Origin: Scortum barcoo
Lineage: Eukaryota > Chordata > Actinopteri > Centrarchiformes > Terapontidae
Direction of reading: 5' to 3'
Length of the DNA stretch: 64,000 nucleotides
Assembly (NCBI GenBank): GCA_023238725.1
Contig: CM041546.1
Coordinates: 7,336,483 to 7,400,482 of the forward strand
Shown here one piece after another: positions 1 through 12,900 of the stretch. How positions within the stretch are numbered: position 1 is the stretch's first letter; each line of letters opens with the position of its first letter. Position numbers and translations under genes: made by a program. The notes beneath the pieces are model-generated. The model saw nothing but the letters and a program-made list of their open reading frames with translations, ran no database searches and was not told where the DNA came from.

Positions 1-1896
1 AGAGAGGAAGGGGATGCAGGAGGAACGGGGGAAACCTTTTCCCCTATTTTTTTTCCTCTTTCTATCCCTCCATCTTCTCCAGTATTAACCCTGTCTGATG
101 TGATTCCTGTCAAATGCAAATGTCACGACCTGATATGGTCAGCCCACAGGGCACTTTGACTACATGTTCTACATCCAAATTAAAAAACAATGTTGAATGG
201 TGTGTGTGTGTGTGTTTGTGTGTCTGTGCTGGCAAAATGTGTGTGTGTGCCACATGTTTGTGCACATGTGTATGTTTGACTGGCTGATCTTGACTTGCAA
301 TTACAAAAAAAAAAATGTAAGCAAGAACATGATTGCTGAGAGGACAGAGAGAAATCAAGTGTGATAAATAAAGTAGTTTCCAAAATACAACACCGCACCA
401 CATGCTTCAGTACCTATATGAACATGTAGTCCAATCAATAGGTTTGCGAATGGGGGACTGCATCTCAAAAATGACTTTAGAAACTGCTGTGCAAACACAA
501 CTCAGCTTATCAGCAAGAGAGTAAAGCGCTGTGGTTAAGATGAATGCTGCTTTCAGAACTTTCAGAACTTCACCACATACTGGGACAGTGGACTGATAAA
601 GAAAATACCCATATAAAATGTAAAAATCTTAACACAACGTTTTTACGTGACGAGTGAAGAGTCTGCACACACTCTAATAGCTAGGGACACTGTACTTGCT
701 GCTTTGTTGATAACAAAGGGAAAGGTTATATCTATTATTTGCAGATGAGAATTGGTGTTCAGGTTTTCAAGTACTACATAAATGGGTTCAAATGTACTAC
801 AAAGTGGACTGTGTGGCCCATAAGAGATGTATCTGCAACTGTGTGTGTGTGCGTGCATATGACTGAGTGGTGTAATGCCCTTGTTTTTTTTTTGTTTTTT
901 TTTTTTTTGATGTTGTTTTTATTTTTTTCTGAAATAGTCCTCTGAAATACACGCTTCTGTAGTGTACGCTTTTCACCACTAGAGGGAAGCATATAATCAC
1001 TTTTAGAGACCCATGAACTTGAAAGAAGGCACAAATGTAAATGTAAGTAAAATACATAGAGGCATCAGGTCCAACACTAACAAATTTCCTATGCACTGCA
1101 TTTATTATATTGATATTATATATATTCTATAGATTTAAAACGTGCTGAATGCATGCAAGTGTTTAAATACATACAAGGGATAATCCACCAGTTCAGAATC
1201 TTTTTATGTTCTGTACAACATACATGCAACAAAGCAAAGTCAAAGTCATTTTCTTTTTAATTTGTATATGGGTTTGACTAAGTCATTTAAAAATAACTTC
1301 ACCGTTCATAGCAATGCATCAGTGGTGTCCATTATGTAAAACATTTGCTCATATCCATTCAGGTAAAGTGAAGCCTTTGTATTCATTCAGACAAAAATAA
1401 AGCAAACAGCTGGACTTTTGGTGTTGTGAACACATACTGTATATTAACAATGGGTAAAATCATAGGATGTTAACTTAGCATCAGTATACAATTTATAGTT
1501 TTGAACAATTATGTAATGGTCACATAAATATATGTAATCTATAAATATAATATTTATGATGTAATATCACATCTGACTGAGTCATTTCACAGAGCCAATG
1601 AGAGCATTACACCCACTCAATTACTTATGTGTACACGCACTTTTACACACACACATTACAGTCAGATACAGCTCTTGTGGACAATACAGCCCACTTTACA
1701 GTACATTTTTCAATCCAGTAATAAACACCGACTTTTGTGACTCCCACTCCTCTGCTACGCAAAGAGCTGGACACCAATTCTAGTCCGCTAATAATAGTTA
1801 TAACCTTTCCTTTTGTTCCAAGCAAAGCAGGTGGTACTGCCTCCTCATTAGCAGCTTGAGCCACCAGAGTGCTCCACTCGACAGACTGACTGACAT

Positions 1897-2020
<124 letters not shown>

Positions 2021-2404
2021 TGCACATGTTGAAAGACACATCATTGATCGATGAGAATATTGATAAAAAAATATTGATAAATAGATCCCATCTAGAGATG
2101 GAACAAGGTTACACCATTTTCAGCTGGTTGCACAGAGACAAAGTGATCAGCAGATCTCACTACAGTACCTATTCATTTTATATGCAGCTATGCATTAGCA
2201 CACACCCACACACTTAAGTTGTAGCAATGGTAAGTTCCTGTTTTCATATGGGCCTGTAAAGACACTCTATTTGATGTTATATTTCTGAGATGAATAACAA
2301 AGATAAAGTAAGCTACACATGCTGTATTACAGCAACATACAGTATTTTCTACTAATCGTCTGTTATCATTGAAATGAAAGACAGGTTTATTGTAAAGTAA
2401 GTTT

Positions 2405-2407
<3 letters not shown>

Positions 2408-2495
<88 letters not shown>

Positions 2496-2507
2496 AGATA
2501 TATATAT
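2408..2507. repeat. Compound AT / GA / AT microsatellite
   Basis: An AT run (2408-2472), then GA (2472-2494), then a short AT run. Copy number may be length-compressed in the assembly. Confidence 0.97.
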
Positions 2508-2712
2508 GTCCTAAAGTTATATAGGACACTTCTCTGTAACATCTCCATGAATTGTAATGTTCACACGATGTACATATGGACATTAACACACAAGTTTGTG
2601 CTCAGTGCTGTGCTGAATGACTCACCTCTGGCGCGTCTCTCATTAACTGGCTGTGAGTTAAGGCTGCCAGCGGCATATATTAATTAATTATTGGTTCAGT
2701 GAGGGCGCCCTG

Positions 2713-3082
2713 AACCAACCCATCCATCCATCCATCTTCTAAAACTGCTTATCCTGAGCACACACAGGGTCGCAGGGGTGCTGGAGCCTGTCCCAGCTAT
2801 CTTGGGCGAGAGGCGGGGTACACCCTGGACTGGACGCCAGTCAGTCGCAGGAGCTAACACTGAAAGACAGGCAACCATTCACACTCACATCCACACCTAG
2901 GGGCAATTTAGAGTTGTCAGTTAACTTAACTAACCTGCATGTCTTTGTGAAAGGAAGCTGGAGTACCCAGAGAGAACCCACGCATGAGGCACAGGGAGAA
3001 CATGCAAACTCCACACAGAAGGGCCTGCCTCAACCAGGGATTGAACCCTCTTGCTGTGAGGCAACAGTGCTAACCACTACAG
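2713..3082 (+). mobile_element. Teleost 'ccatccatc' interspersed repeat
   Basis: Starts with CCATCCATCCATC and a block beginning AACTGCTTATCCTGAGC, includes GAGAGGCGGGGTACACCCTGG and AACATGCAAACTCCACACAGA, and ends GCAACAGTGCTAACCACTAC. I recognise this as a very common dispersed repeat of teleost genomes; I am not certain of its class. This copy has small indels and no coding capacity. A hairpin (2691-2718) sits at its left edge. Confidence 0.75.
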
Positions 3083-3499
3083 ACATTTTCATAAATATTA
3101 AACTATGGCAAGTGGAATATAATATTAACACTGTGTGCAAGTGCAGCCTATGGACGAAACAAGCATCATCTGGTCATTATAACACACTGAAAAAAAAATT
3201 TCTGAGGCTTAGAGTCCAGTAAAGTTTTTGATTCAGCCGTTTTATTGTTTTATTATTACCAAACACAAAATTCACACAGCAATAACTCACATTTAGACCT
3301 AAATTTGCAAATAGGTTATGATAGGACTGTTGCATGTTTTCTTTTTCTTTTTTTTTGGGGGGGTTTGGACACATCTGTTGCTCAAATGTTTTTTTATGTG
3401 CACAGCATGCAGTAAACAGCTGGAAAGGTCCAGCAGCCCCACGTTGTGCTCTCTAAATTACCACATCCCGGACAGCTGTGAAGGCAGCATCACATCACA

Positions 3500-3905
3500 C
3501 AGCGAAAAAGATGTGCTCCTGCGCATGCGCACTGACAGAGGACCCGTGGCTCCGTTAGCATCCAGAGCTAGCTAGCGTGCTGGTCGGGCAGCACGGCGCG
3601 GAGGAAGGCGTTACTGTCGGAAGAAAGACTTCAAATACCCCCCCACCACCACCACCACCTCCCCCAGCTAATCCTCGAGCACACCATTATCCCTCCATGC
3701 TGTCCGGGAGAGAAGAGACACCGGTAATAACCCGCCGTAATTAGCCGCCGTGCACGACAGATAAGGGGAACTGCGTGCTGCGTGAGGAGTCCTCCTTCAC
3801 GGGCACTTTCTGTTTTGTCTTTCTTTATTCCCCCCCCTTGTTTTATATATATATATATATATTTAAGAATACATAACTGGAGCCTTGACGTGACTCCTCG
3901 GAAGA
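3500..3905 (+). promoter_or_regulatory. lpcat1: lpcat1 promoter and 5' UTR, CpG-rich, TATA-less
   Basis: A GC- and CpG-rich patch in an AT-rich setting runs from about 3510 to 3790, directly before the lpcat1 start. It holds the NRF1-type site at 3520-3531 and runs of C near 3640-3665 and 3830. No TATA box sits at a convincing distance; the TATATA run at 3845-3862 is an AT microsatellite in the probable 5' UTR. CpG-rich, TATA-less promoters are usual for housekeeping lipid genes. The transcription start is not determined. Confidence 0.65.
3520..3531. promoter_or_regulatory. NRF1-type palindrome
   Basis: The 12-mer TGCGCATGCGCA is a perfect palindrome and matches the consensus site of the transcription factor NRF1. 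It lies about 375 bp upstream of the lpcat1 start codon in the CpG-rich patch, a typical location. Binding is inferred. Confidence 0.6.
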
Positions 3906-6900
3906 ATGAGGTTGCCGAGTAACAGGCAGTGTGCGACGGAAGGAGACGGGAAGAAGATGGACCAAGCTCCTCCGATCAGAAACCCTTTTGTGCACGTCTT
4001 GAAATTCACCCCCCTGGAAAAGGCAAAGGTAAGAAGAAAGAAAAATGACAATAAATCACGCCTGCACGCTTATGTGTCACTCCCGTGCTGATGCCTCAAC
4101 GTTGGAGCCATTTTTTAAATTATTTTTATTTTTCTGGAAAGACATTAATAACCATAATGCGACACAGTGGAGTGGCTGTCACCATCATTTAACTTGGCAG
4201 CTTTTTTTTTCCTCTTTCACCCCCCCCCGTCCTTATTGCATGCAGTCAGCTGAGCTACTGTTAGCACGCCAGCTAACAGGAGCTACATACATGTTGCTTT
4301 CTTCTCTCCTCCAGTCTTGTTTGCTTGCTTTAATAAAAAAAAAAAAGACTAGGGAGGTGCTTTCTTATTTGTTGTTTTAAAGATGCCTGTTTAGCTGCAA
4401 CAGGGGCTTGTATTTTAGCACATTAGTCTATAAAAAACGTAGAAATCCCCCTCCCCACACCAGTCCCTGCTCACCCATGAATCCGCTAACAATCCACTAA
4501 AATTGAACACAGCTATTGGAGCATGGCCGCCTGTCCAGGATGGGCCTAGCTTGTTGCTCCTCAGCTGTTCTCACGGCTGCTACAAGCAAGCAAGAAAGCT
4601 AACAAACGTGTTGTTTTTTTCTTTACCTTAATTTAGCAGGATTTTATGTTCATGTCAGTGCTGTTTATTAGAAACACGGCCTCGTTTTGTGGCTCTGGCT
4701 GTTTCCTCTGCCGCGTCCCAACCAACACGTGTGGATGTGCAGGATGGAGGAAGGGGGGACGAAAAGATGACAGTGAAACATGTTTTTTTCTCCTCTTTTG
4801 CATACATTGTCCTCCTGCTCTTAACGTTCACACGTCCTATGTCTCTTCTTTTTTTATTATTATATATTTTTTTTATTTTAAAATGCAAATAAAACCTGAT
4901 TGAATTGAAGAGCAGCCAAGCCACCCAACCATGTCTGCTGCTGATAATCAGATTTAAAGCTTTTGGGCTTCTCTTGCAAAAGGCGTTTAACTTGCAGTCT
5001 ATTTCAAGCCACTATTTGCTTGTATGTTTTTTTTTTTTTAAATACATATAATTGAGCTTCAATGCTCCAAAGAGTGTCTCATTGGGATGCAGCCTGCTGC
5101 AGCGATGCATGACAAGAGAGCGCTTAAACAGAGAGGCTTCAGTTTCAGATTGACTATGTGCGCGTGCTACTTGATTTTTAAGTGCAAGCGTTGCAACATG
5201 TGTCATAATGCACAGATGAAGGAAACCCCCAGCCATCATGTAGACGGCTGAGCGGTGGTTTATTTAGTTCTCTCAAACGAGGGCTGCTCATAAATTTGGA
5301 GACACGTGGACCGTTTTTTATAGTTCACCTCGTGTGAATCTCCGAATAGCTCTACAGTTAGAGATCTGTGTGTGTGTTTTGTGTATGTATGTGTGTCTAC
5401 CCTGAGCCACATTGAGTGAATTCAGTCCTGGTCCAATTAAACATACATTTTTGCATTGATTCAGATGGGGTTTGAGAGCCACCTTCCAGGGCTTAAGCCT
5501 CCCTGTTAAATGTTATATGAATTATATGAGCATGTAGTACATTCACGCAAACAAAAATGCCCTAAAAAGTATAATTATAAATACATAAAATTACTTTATT
5601 AGTGTATTGTTGGTGGGCTCTTATCACTCACAGCTCTCAGAAAAACTTATGAATTAATGTATTATAGCTTTGAAAAAATAGTTTTCCTTCTCTTTGTAAA
5701 TCTTCCAAACTTGAAATTGGCCTCAGATTTGGAAAGTTACGGCTTGATTGATGTCCAGCAGTAAGTACAAAACAGTTAAGCACATTTATTCCTGTTACGC
5801 TAACTTCTAAAATGGTTACCATAAAGACTACTACATATAAAATGTATAAACTGTAGAAATACTGCACAGTATTTGTAAACAGTGTGGAATTGGGACACAG
5901 CTGTGAGGTATTTTCAGTAACACTTCAGTCTAATGGGAGAACTTCAGTTTTATGAATGGCGCTACTCCGGCATGGCAAGGATCTTGTTTACAAGTAAGAA
6001 TAGTGACGGTGGGAGGTTCACACACATTTGTTTCTTACTGGCTCTTTTGACAGAAGCTGAAGGGTAAAAAGGTAGAATGTCAGGTGGATCGAAGCCAAGG
6101 GAGTTGTTAGGTTTCCTGCTTTCTCCTCGAAGGCCACCATATGAAGTCAAGGAAGTAGTGCTTAAGTTATTTATTCAGACCGCTTGCGAAATCTGCTGCT
6201 GGGAATGCTTCTTCCCCACCACTTGATTACTTGTGCACATTCTTTGATTCCGATTGCGCCAAAAAAAACATCCAAATATTTCACACAACTTGTGCTCAAA
6301 TTAGTTTCTTGTAAACACTAAGTGGTCATGAAGTAATGGAATAAAGTTTCCCAATTGTTCTGGCGTAATTGAGAACAACCATTTTAGCACGTTGCGGTGG
6401 TCATACTTTCACATGCACAGTCACGTGGGGAAGATGCAGTCTGAAGTGAAACCCTGCAAACTGGAGCCAAAAGTGATACACACATCCGTTGATGGGTTCA
6501 AAAGAAGTTCAAAGACAGAAGAAATGGCAGTATATCGTAAAATCGATCGTAAAAGTATGGTGGCAGACTATCTCAATGGCATGATATGTTTCATCTGTGT
6601 CTGTTTCTATAATGAAATCTATTAGTCAGTTTTTACTGGGTTTTTTGTGGGGGTTTCTTGTGTTGCAGTGGTTAGCCATTTTTGCCTATATATTATATTT
6701 GTAAGGCCGTCCATAATGCCCACTCAGAGGGGTAATGGATTATAATAAGAACAGATGAGTTTTGCTGGATGAGAGTTTTCTTGTTGTTAGACCATAAAGC
6801 TTAATTACTGCCTGTAAGTGTAAAGGCTAAAGGCCCTAAAGCTAGTAGGCAGCAGCCGAATTAAAAACTGTCCCCGTTTGTAACAAGCCAAATAAGCATT

Positions 6901-9900
6901 GTTTCTCACAGCACAAGAGTGTGTGTGCAGTAGACCGCACAACTGAGGGGAACTGGAGACCTCTTGCTTTAACCTGTGACACTGAGTTATTGTGTGACAT
7001 AGGGGGTTGCTGTTCAGAAATAAGGGCAAAGTTTAAAAACGTGGATGTGTCAGATAACTTTTCCCATTGTAGTAACTGTGAAGACATGCAGATGCTGATT
7101 AGTAGGCTGTACTGTGATTCAGTAGCCTGACCTTTCAATCCAAATGATGCTTTTGCAGTCTTGCACCTTGATGAGCTAATTGATGTACATAGTTGATTGG
7201 AATAGACCTAATGTGAGTTAGTCCTTTTTTTTTCTTTCTTGCTGATTTAGGCGTATCCGCAAACATTCCTGTCCTAAGCTTGCCTTAAACCTTTAAAAGT
7301 TGGTAACGTGTCAAAGGGCAAGCTGCTAATGTTACATTTGATTTAATTCGCAGCTTAGCTTTGACAAGCCTAATTTACATTCCTCGTGTGATTTATTGGG
7401 GAACCCCACAAAGACCTAAATCTGTTTTGATCCCACTGGAGCAGCAATGATTCAATAGCTCATTCCCACACTATATAGATCAGTATTCCTGTGGATTGCT
7501 ATCAGAAGTGGGCGACTTATGTGTTTCTTCGCAAGAGTAGGCATATATATATATTTATCATACAGGGTTTGAAAGTGCAATGCTAAAGGGTGAAAAGGGT
7601 TCAATAAATTCTAATATATTTTCAATAGCAATTGTATGGCATTGCTTATCATTGACACCTGAGGTGGTGGGTAGAGTAAAGCATAAGACGTCTCCACCAT
7701 GAACTCGTCTTTTGTATTTTGCTGAGTAGTTCATCCATTGAACTTTACAAACTCATGGATGTATTAATATTTTTCATCTTCTCACCGCTACCCGAGGTAA
7801 CACAAGTGGTAACTGATCACTAACTCTTGTGAGGCCCATCCCACAAATTATGATCATCCTGTGCAAAGACAGTAAAATATTTAGTGATTTCCCCTTTTTA
7901 AGTGGCCAGAATGGGGGATGATTTCACAGTTCTTTTTCTCTCCATGCTAATCTACTTGCACAATCTGTCACAGCTTGAGATCTTAAGGAGATAGCTCAGA
8001 TTTTTTTGAAGTGGGGTTGTATTAAGCACATACAATCATCAGTGTATTCCCTTCTGTGGATGGTGGTCAGTGCCCTCCCAGTGTGAAGAGACAGGATGGC
8101 CAAAATGAGTATTTCTTTTACTGTTGGCCCTGTCGACAGCAGTACATAGCTTAGCTTTTGTGCCATGCCCTCTGACTGGTTCTCCAAACTGGGAGCTTGC
8201 CAACCACCATCTACTGCAGTTAACACACAAACTATGGATAAGAACTTCATACAACCCCACTTCAAAAAAGCAGAACTACCCCATTTAAATATATATTATC
8301 ACATATAGTTATGGTTAATGCATTCATAATTATCAAAGTGCTGATTTTGTTTACATGCCCCCAACACTCAGCGCAATCTTACCAAAGAGTTAGAGAAACT
8401 AAACACTGCTGCACATTCTCCCTGACCTCAAACGCAGTCCAACAAGGAAACTGTTCAGGCTTGTTAGAGTGTGAGCATCAGCGTTTTGAAAACAGGAAGC
8501 TCATACATATGTCTCTACTACAACCAGAGAGGATACAGTTCAAGTTCTCTGTTTGAATGTATATTTTTTTTTTTCTGCTTCATTTAACGGTTTCCTGTTT
8601 CAGTGTGGGTTTAGTCCAGAAAATGGTTGTGGGTTTGTCACAAGTTTGAAGAACATACAGATCTGATGACAAAATTAAAAGACAAACAGAAATAAATGAT
8701 AAATGGATATCAGCTACATGATGGGCCACAGATTATTGTATTGACATGCAGGTCTACTCCTAACCTGCTATTGCTTATTAATGGTCACAAAAACATACCA
8801 GTAACATCTGGCTTACACTTCACTTCAGTTGTTGGTTTGAGTTTTGTTCATACCTACTCTACAAGTTCATTTTGTGCATTTCCAGTACTGTTACAGTACA
8901 GCCCCTATGTTGGCAGCTACAGTACTCTTCCTAAGTTGCGTCAGTCCAGATGAATGCTTATTTTGTTTTCTCATTCACCGTTACGGCTGCGACAAGCCTT
9001 ATTATGTAGATTTAAAGATGCCTTTTAATGCAATGTCTGAGTTCACTCTTAACTCCTAAATAACCTATGTGCTTTTGTAACATTGCCTTTATTTTAATTC
9101 TTAGTGACATTCCTGCATTCTCATGCTTTGGGTCTGAATAAATCTTTTAACAAATGCATTATACAGTGGTTCTCAACCATTCCCCGGCAAGGCCCTTTTT
9201 ATTAGAGGGAAAAAAGTACCCGTGCTTACTCAGTTGTTGGCTCTTTCTTGTGCAAAAGTGTATACTTCAGATCCGTATAAAAAGAGAGCTATGTGTGGTA
9301 GGCATGTATAATTAATTGTATCTTAAGAGGATCTTGGGAAAGTAAACAGTTTGGAGAACTAAGAAAAGAGACAGAAACTAGTGTGTGCTGCCACAGCAGT
9401 TACAAGGTTAGTGTGAAATGTCGTTTTGCAACTCCCTAACCCCATACCACAAAAAAAACACACACATCCACAATATAGACATGGTTATTTCTCAGGCCAG
9501 GGGTATGTTTTTAGTTAAAAAGTAGGAAGTGGTCACTGTAAGGATAACCACCCTCCAGCCTCCGAAATGTGTTTGCTGTGTATTGTTTGCAAGTAGTGTG
9601 ACAAGTCGGCTAAGCTTTGACTTGATTGATTTTAACTTGACCATGCTGTCAGACGGGAACTCTTGATAAGAGTGCAGATATCAGCTACTTCATACATCCC
9701 AGTAGTAGATGCTGTCAAGTCAAATGTTGACAGAAGATAGGCGCAGCAATCAGGGAGTCATAAAAAGCTGTAAAGTAAACAGTCACTAGTGGGCCCAAAC
9801 AGTGAAGTGCCAGGCTTTGTCAGAGCCTTAGAGACTGAAGAACATGTTATCGGTAACATTAACATGATAATGATGATAGTGTGTGACTATCTCCCATCTC

Positions 9901-12900
9901 ATTTAAATTTTATTTTATTTTTGTTTATGTAACACTAAGGTCTTCATTAAATCAGCAATGTTCTTTCCTCCTGACAAAAAGTAAATGTGCTTTCTAAGTG
10001 TAAAAATTTAAAATTGAAAGCACTTATTGTGAAGTAAATAAAAAAAAAAAATGTTAGGTTAGTGTCCATGAGCTTAATACTGCATAGACTAAAGTCAAGC
10101 TGAGCTTGTAACAGTACCACGATGACTGATAAACCATGCATGTCATGTGTTGTGATTGTCTTTACAGATCTGTTCCTTTTTTAACCTCCTCCTTTTTTCT
10201 CTTCTCCGCAATCTCTCACAGATTGCGTTAATGACAGTCACACTCTTCCCCATCCGTCTACTTATTGCTGCATTCATGATGCTGCTGGCTTGGCCTTTCG
10301 CCTTCCTGGCCTCGGTAGGGCGCTCAGAGACCACTGTTGAACCCCAGTGCCTCTGGAGAAGGTGGGCACTTTGTTATGCATATGATTGTCTGTTTGAAGT
10401 TGACTTTTGTTTTCTATTTCAGGAAGCACTACAATTCTTACAAGTGATTTCATACCATATTTTCATATTTGACATCGGCAGTGGTACAAAGCTATGGGCA
10501 GTTAGTCATACAATCAACAATGCTGCTTTCAGTATGAATAGAAAATCACATGGCTTAAAAATGCTGCTTCCCATACAAGTTTTCTTACAAACAGTAATAC
10601 TATACAAGAGGATTGTTTAATTTTTACTTTTATGTGTCAGTAAGTGGACCATTGCATAAAATATGAAATCTGAAATGTCTAACATGTATCACAGTGCCAG
10701 TTTAAGGTAAAAAAAAAAAAAAAAAAAAACAACACAATATGATATTACTCATCTGATTTTATTCTGAGTCATTCTTGAGCTTTTATAGTTCAGTCCTTCG
10801 ACCCTCTGTCTCAGTCTTGTGCACCATGGTCCCTGATTGTGCAATTTTCTGTCCAGGAAACTCCCACAGCAGCTACAGGTCTCGGATTTTTCTTGAACAC
10901 TTGTCTCGAACAAAAGACTAAAAATACCACCTGAAAGGTTAATGAACATACAGGTGAATAATATCACATTTTTATAGGAGACTTGAGTTTAGATGGTTCT
11001 TGTAATTGAAACTGGGTGGTTTTTTTTTTTTTTTTTTTAAACTCAGTTAAGGTGAAGTAGGAACTCAAAAAGAAAAGTAGGTGAAATGCAGAAAAAGGCA
11101 CAATTGGTAAGCAGCTATGGTATTGATACGAGTGTGATTTATTAAGGATACCAATATGAAACATGCCCCTCACACGTGCATGATCTTGTTTCCAGACTGG
11201 TGGACATTATTCTGAAGATCATCATGCGGGTCATGTGGTTTGCGGGAGGTTTCCATTGGATGACTGTGAAAGGGCAAAGAGCATTGCCTGCAGAAGCACC
11301 CATCCTCACCCTGGCACCCCACTCTTCTTACTTTGATGCCATCCCGGTCACGATGACAATGGCCTCAATTGTGATGAAGGCTGAGAGCAAGGACATACCT
11401 CTCTGGGGCAGTAAGTAACACAACACATAAAAGGATATACTGTTATACACTGTTACCTTTATGACCTATATTGTGAGGGAGAGAACATGTGATCTAAGTG
11501 ATTTGATTTCTCGTCACAGCATTACAATATCTGTTTGAGCCGAAGCCAAGCATAGTTTGGCTAATGTTCACAGCCGTGGTATACCAGGAAACATTTAAAG
11601 CCGTGCAATAAAAATACACCCACATTGCTGTCGTGGAAGCAGATGTTATTTCCAAAAATGCAATTCTTGATTTGTCAGTTCTGACTTTGCAATTTTACTC
11701 ATTATAGTTGTCAGTTCTGTGCATCTGCAGTGTTTTTACATAGTTCCGATGACACTGTAAAACTCATAAAACCACCCATGACATGAGGAAGCGGAGATCA
11801 AATGTTCCTCTGTGGCTAAATGATCCAACTCAAAGAAAGGGAAATAGGGAAAGGAAAATAACTCAGACTATCCTTAAACTACTCAATGCTATGGATCAAA
11901 AAATTAAATGTTAAACCAGAAATGTAAAATGTTGAACCAGAAATGTTGAGGGGGGAAAAACGATTGTTTCATGATGTGAATAAGGTGGAGAGCCTTGGGA
12001 CTGGAATTGTATGTGAATCTCACGGTTTGGCATATTTGGTTTCAGCCTGCATGGCTGACCCAGTTCCTGCCAGTCAGTTAAAGATGTTAGAGACAGTGGT
12101 ATCACAGATGAAATCACCCATCTTCTGTTGTTGTCATGAAACTCGTAAAAGAAGAAATTATTGTGACTTTATAAGTTATTGTAGTTTCACCACTGCCAGT
12201 GATGGATTCTGCCAAGTGGCAGGATCATTAATATATCTAACTGGAGTTATTGTCTGTGCGCTGCCCAAGGCCACATACAGTGGTTAAGTAGGCTGTGTTC
12301 AGTTGCAGTCAGTACGTACAGTAGTGTAACAGCAGATCCTATTAACTAGCTTATAAGTTCAGTTCCCTTTCTACTTGCCAGTTTGGGCATTTGTCTTATG
12401 CCCCTGGCAGCAGGACATCTAGTCAAAGGTGTGTTATTTTAGCCTTCTTTTCTGCTCCTCCTGCTCTCCCTACTAAGTCAGTAATTATCCACTTTGTTCA
12501 CTCCAGGCTGAGTGAAGCTTGCCAAGTGACTGCAGCCTTACTTGTATTGCAGAATTTAAACCATATTTGGAGATATTTTCTCATCTGCATCTGTCAACAA
12601 CATGCAATCAGCTAAAATATTTAATTGTTTTGAAGAAACCTAATGAGCATAAACACTGGATGCATCCTACAATTTCATAAAAATTTATTTTCGTTGGGTC
12701 CGGTTCCTGTATACGGTGCTGTCCTGATTATGTTAAAAGGCTGTCCACTAATTTCTGCTCAGGTTTAAGTTTCCTACTCATTTTGGTCTTGCAGTAGGAA
12801 CCTGGCACCAGTGCCTGGCCAAGTGGAATCCAGAATAAGCATTAAGACCTGATCAGCCACAGTGACGTGTGTAGAGTGTCTCTCAGGGTACTAGCTAGAG

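Noticed and set aside
2188..2589. 133-codon minus-strand frame
   Set aside because: Spans the AT/GA array and has no conserved domain.
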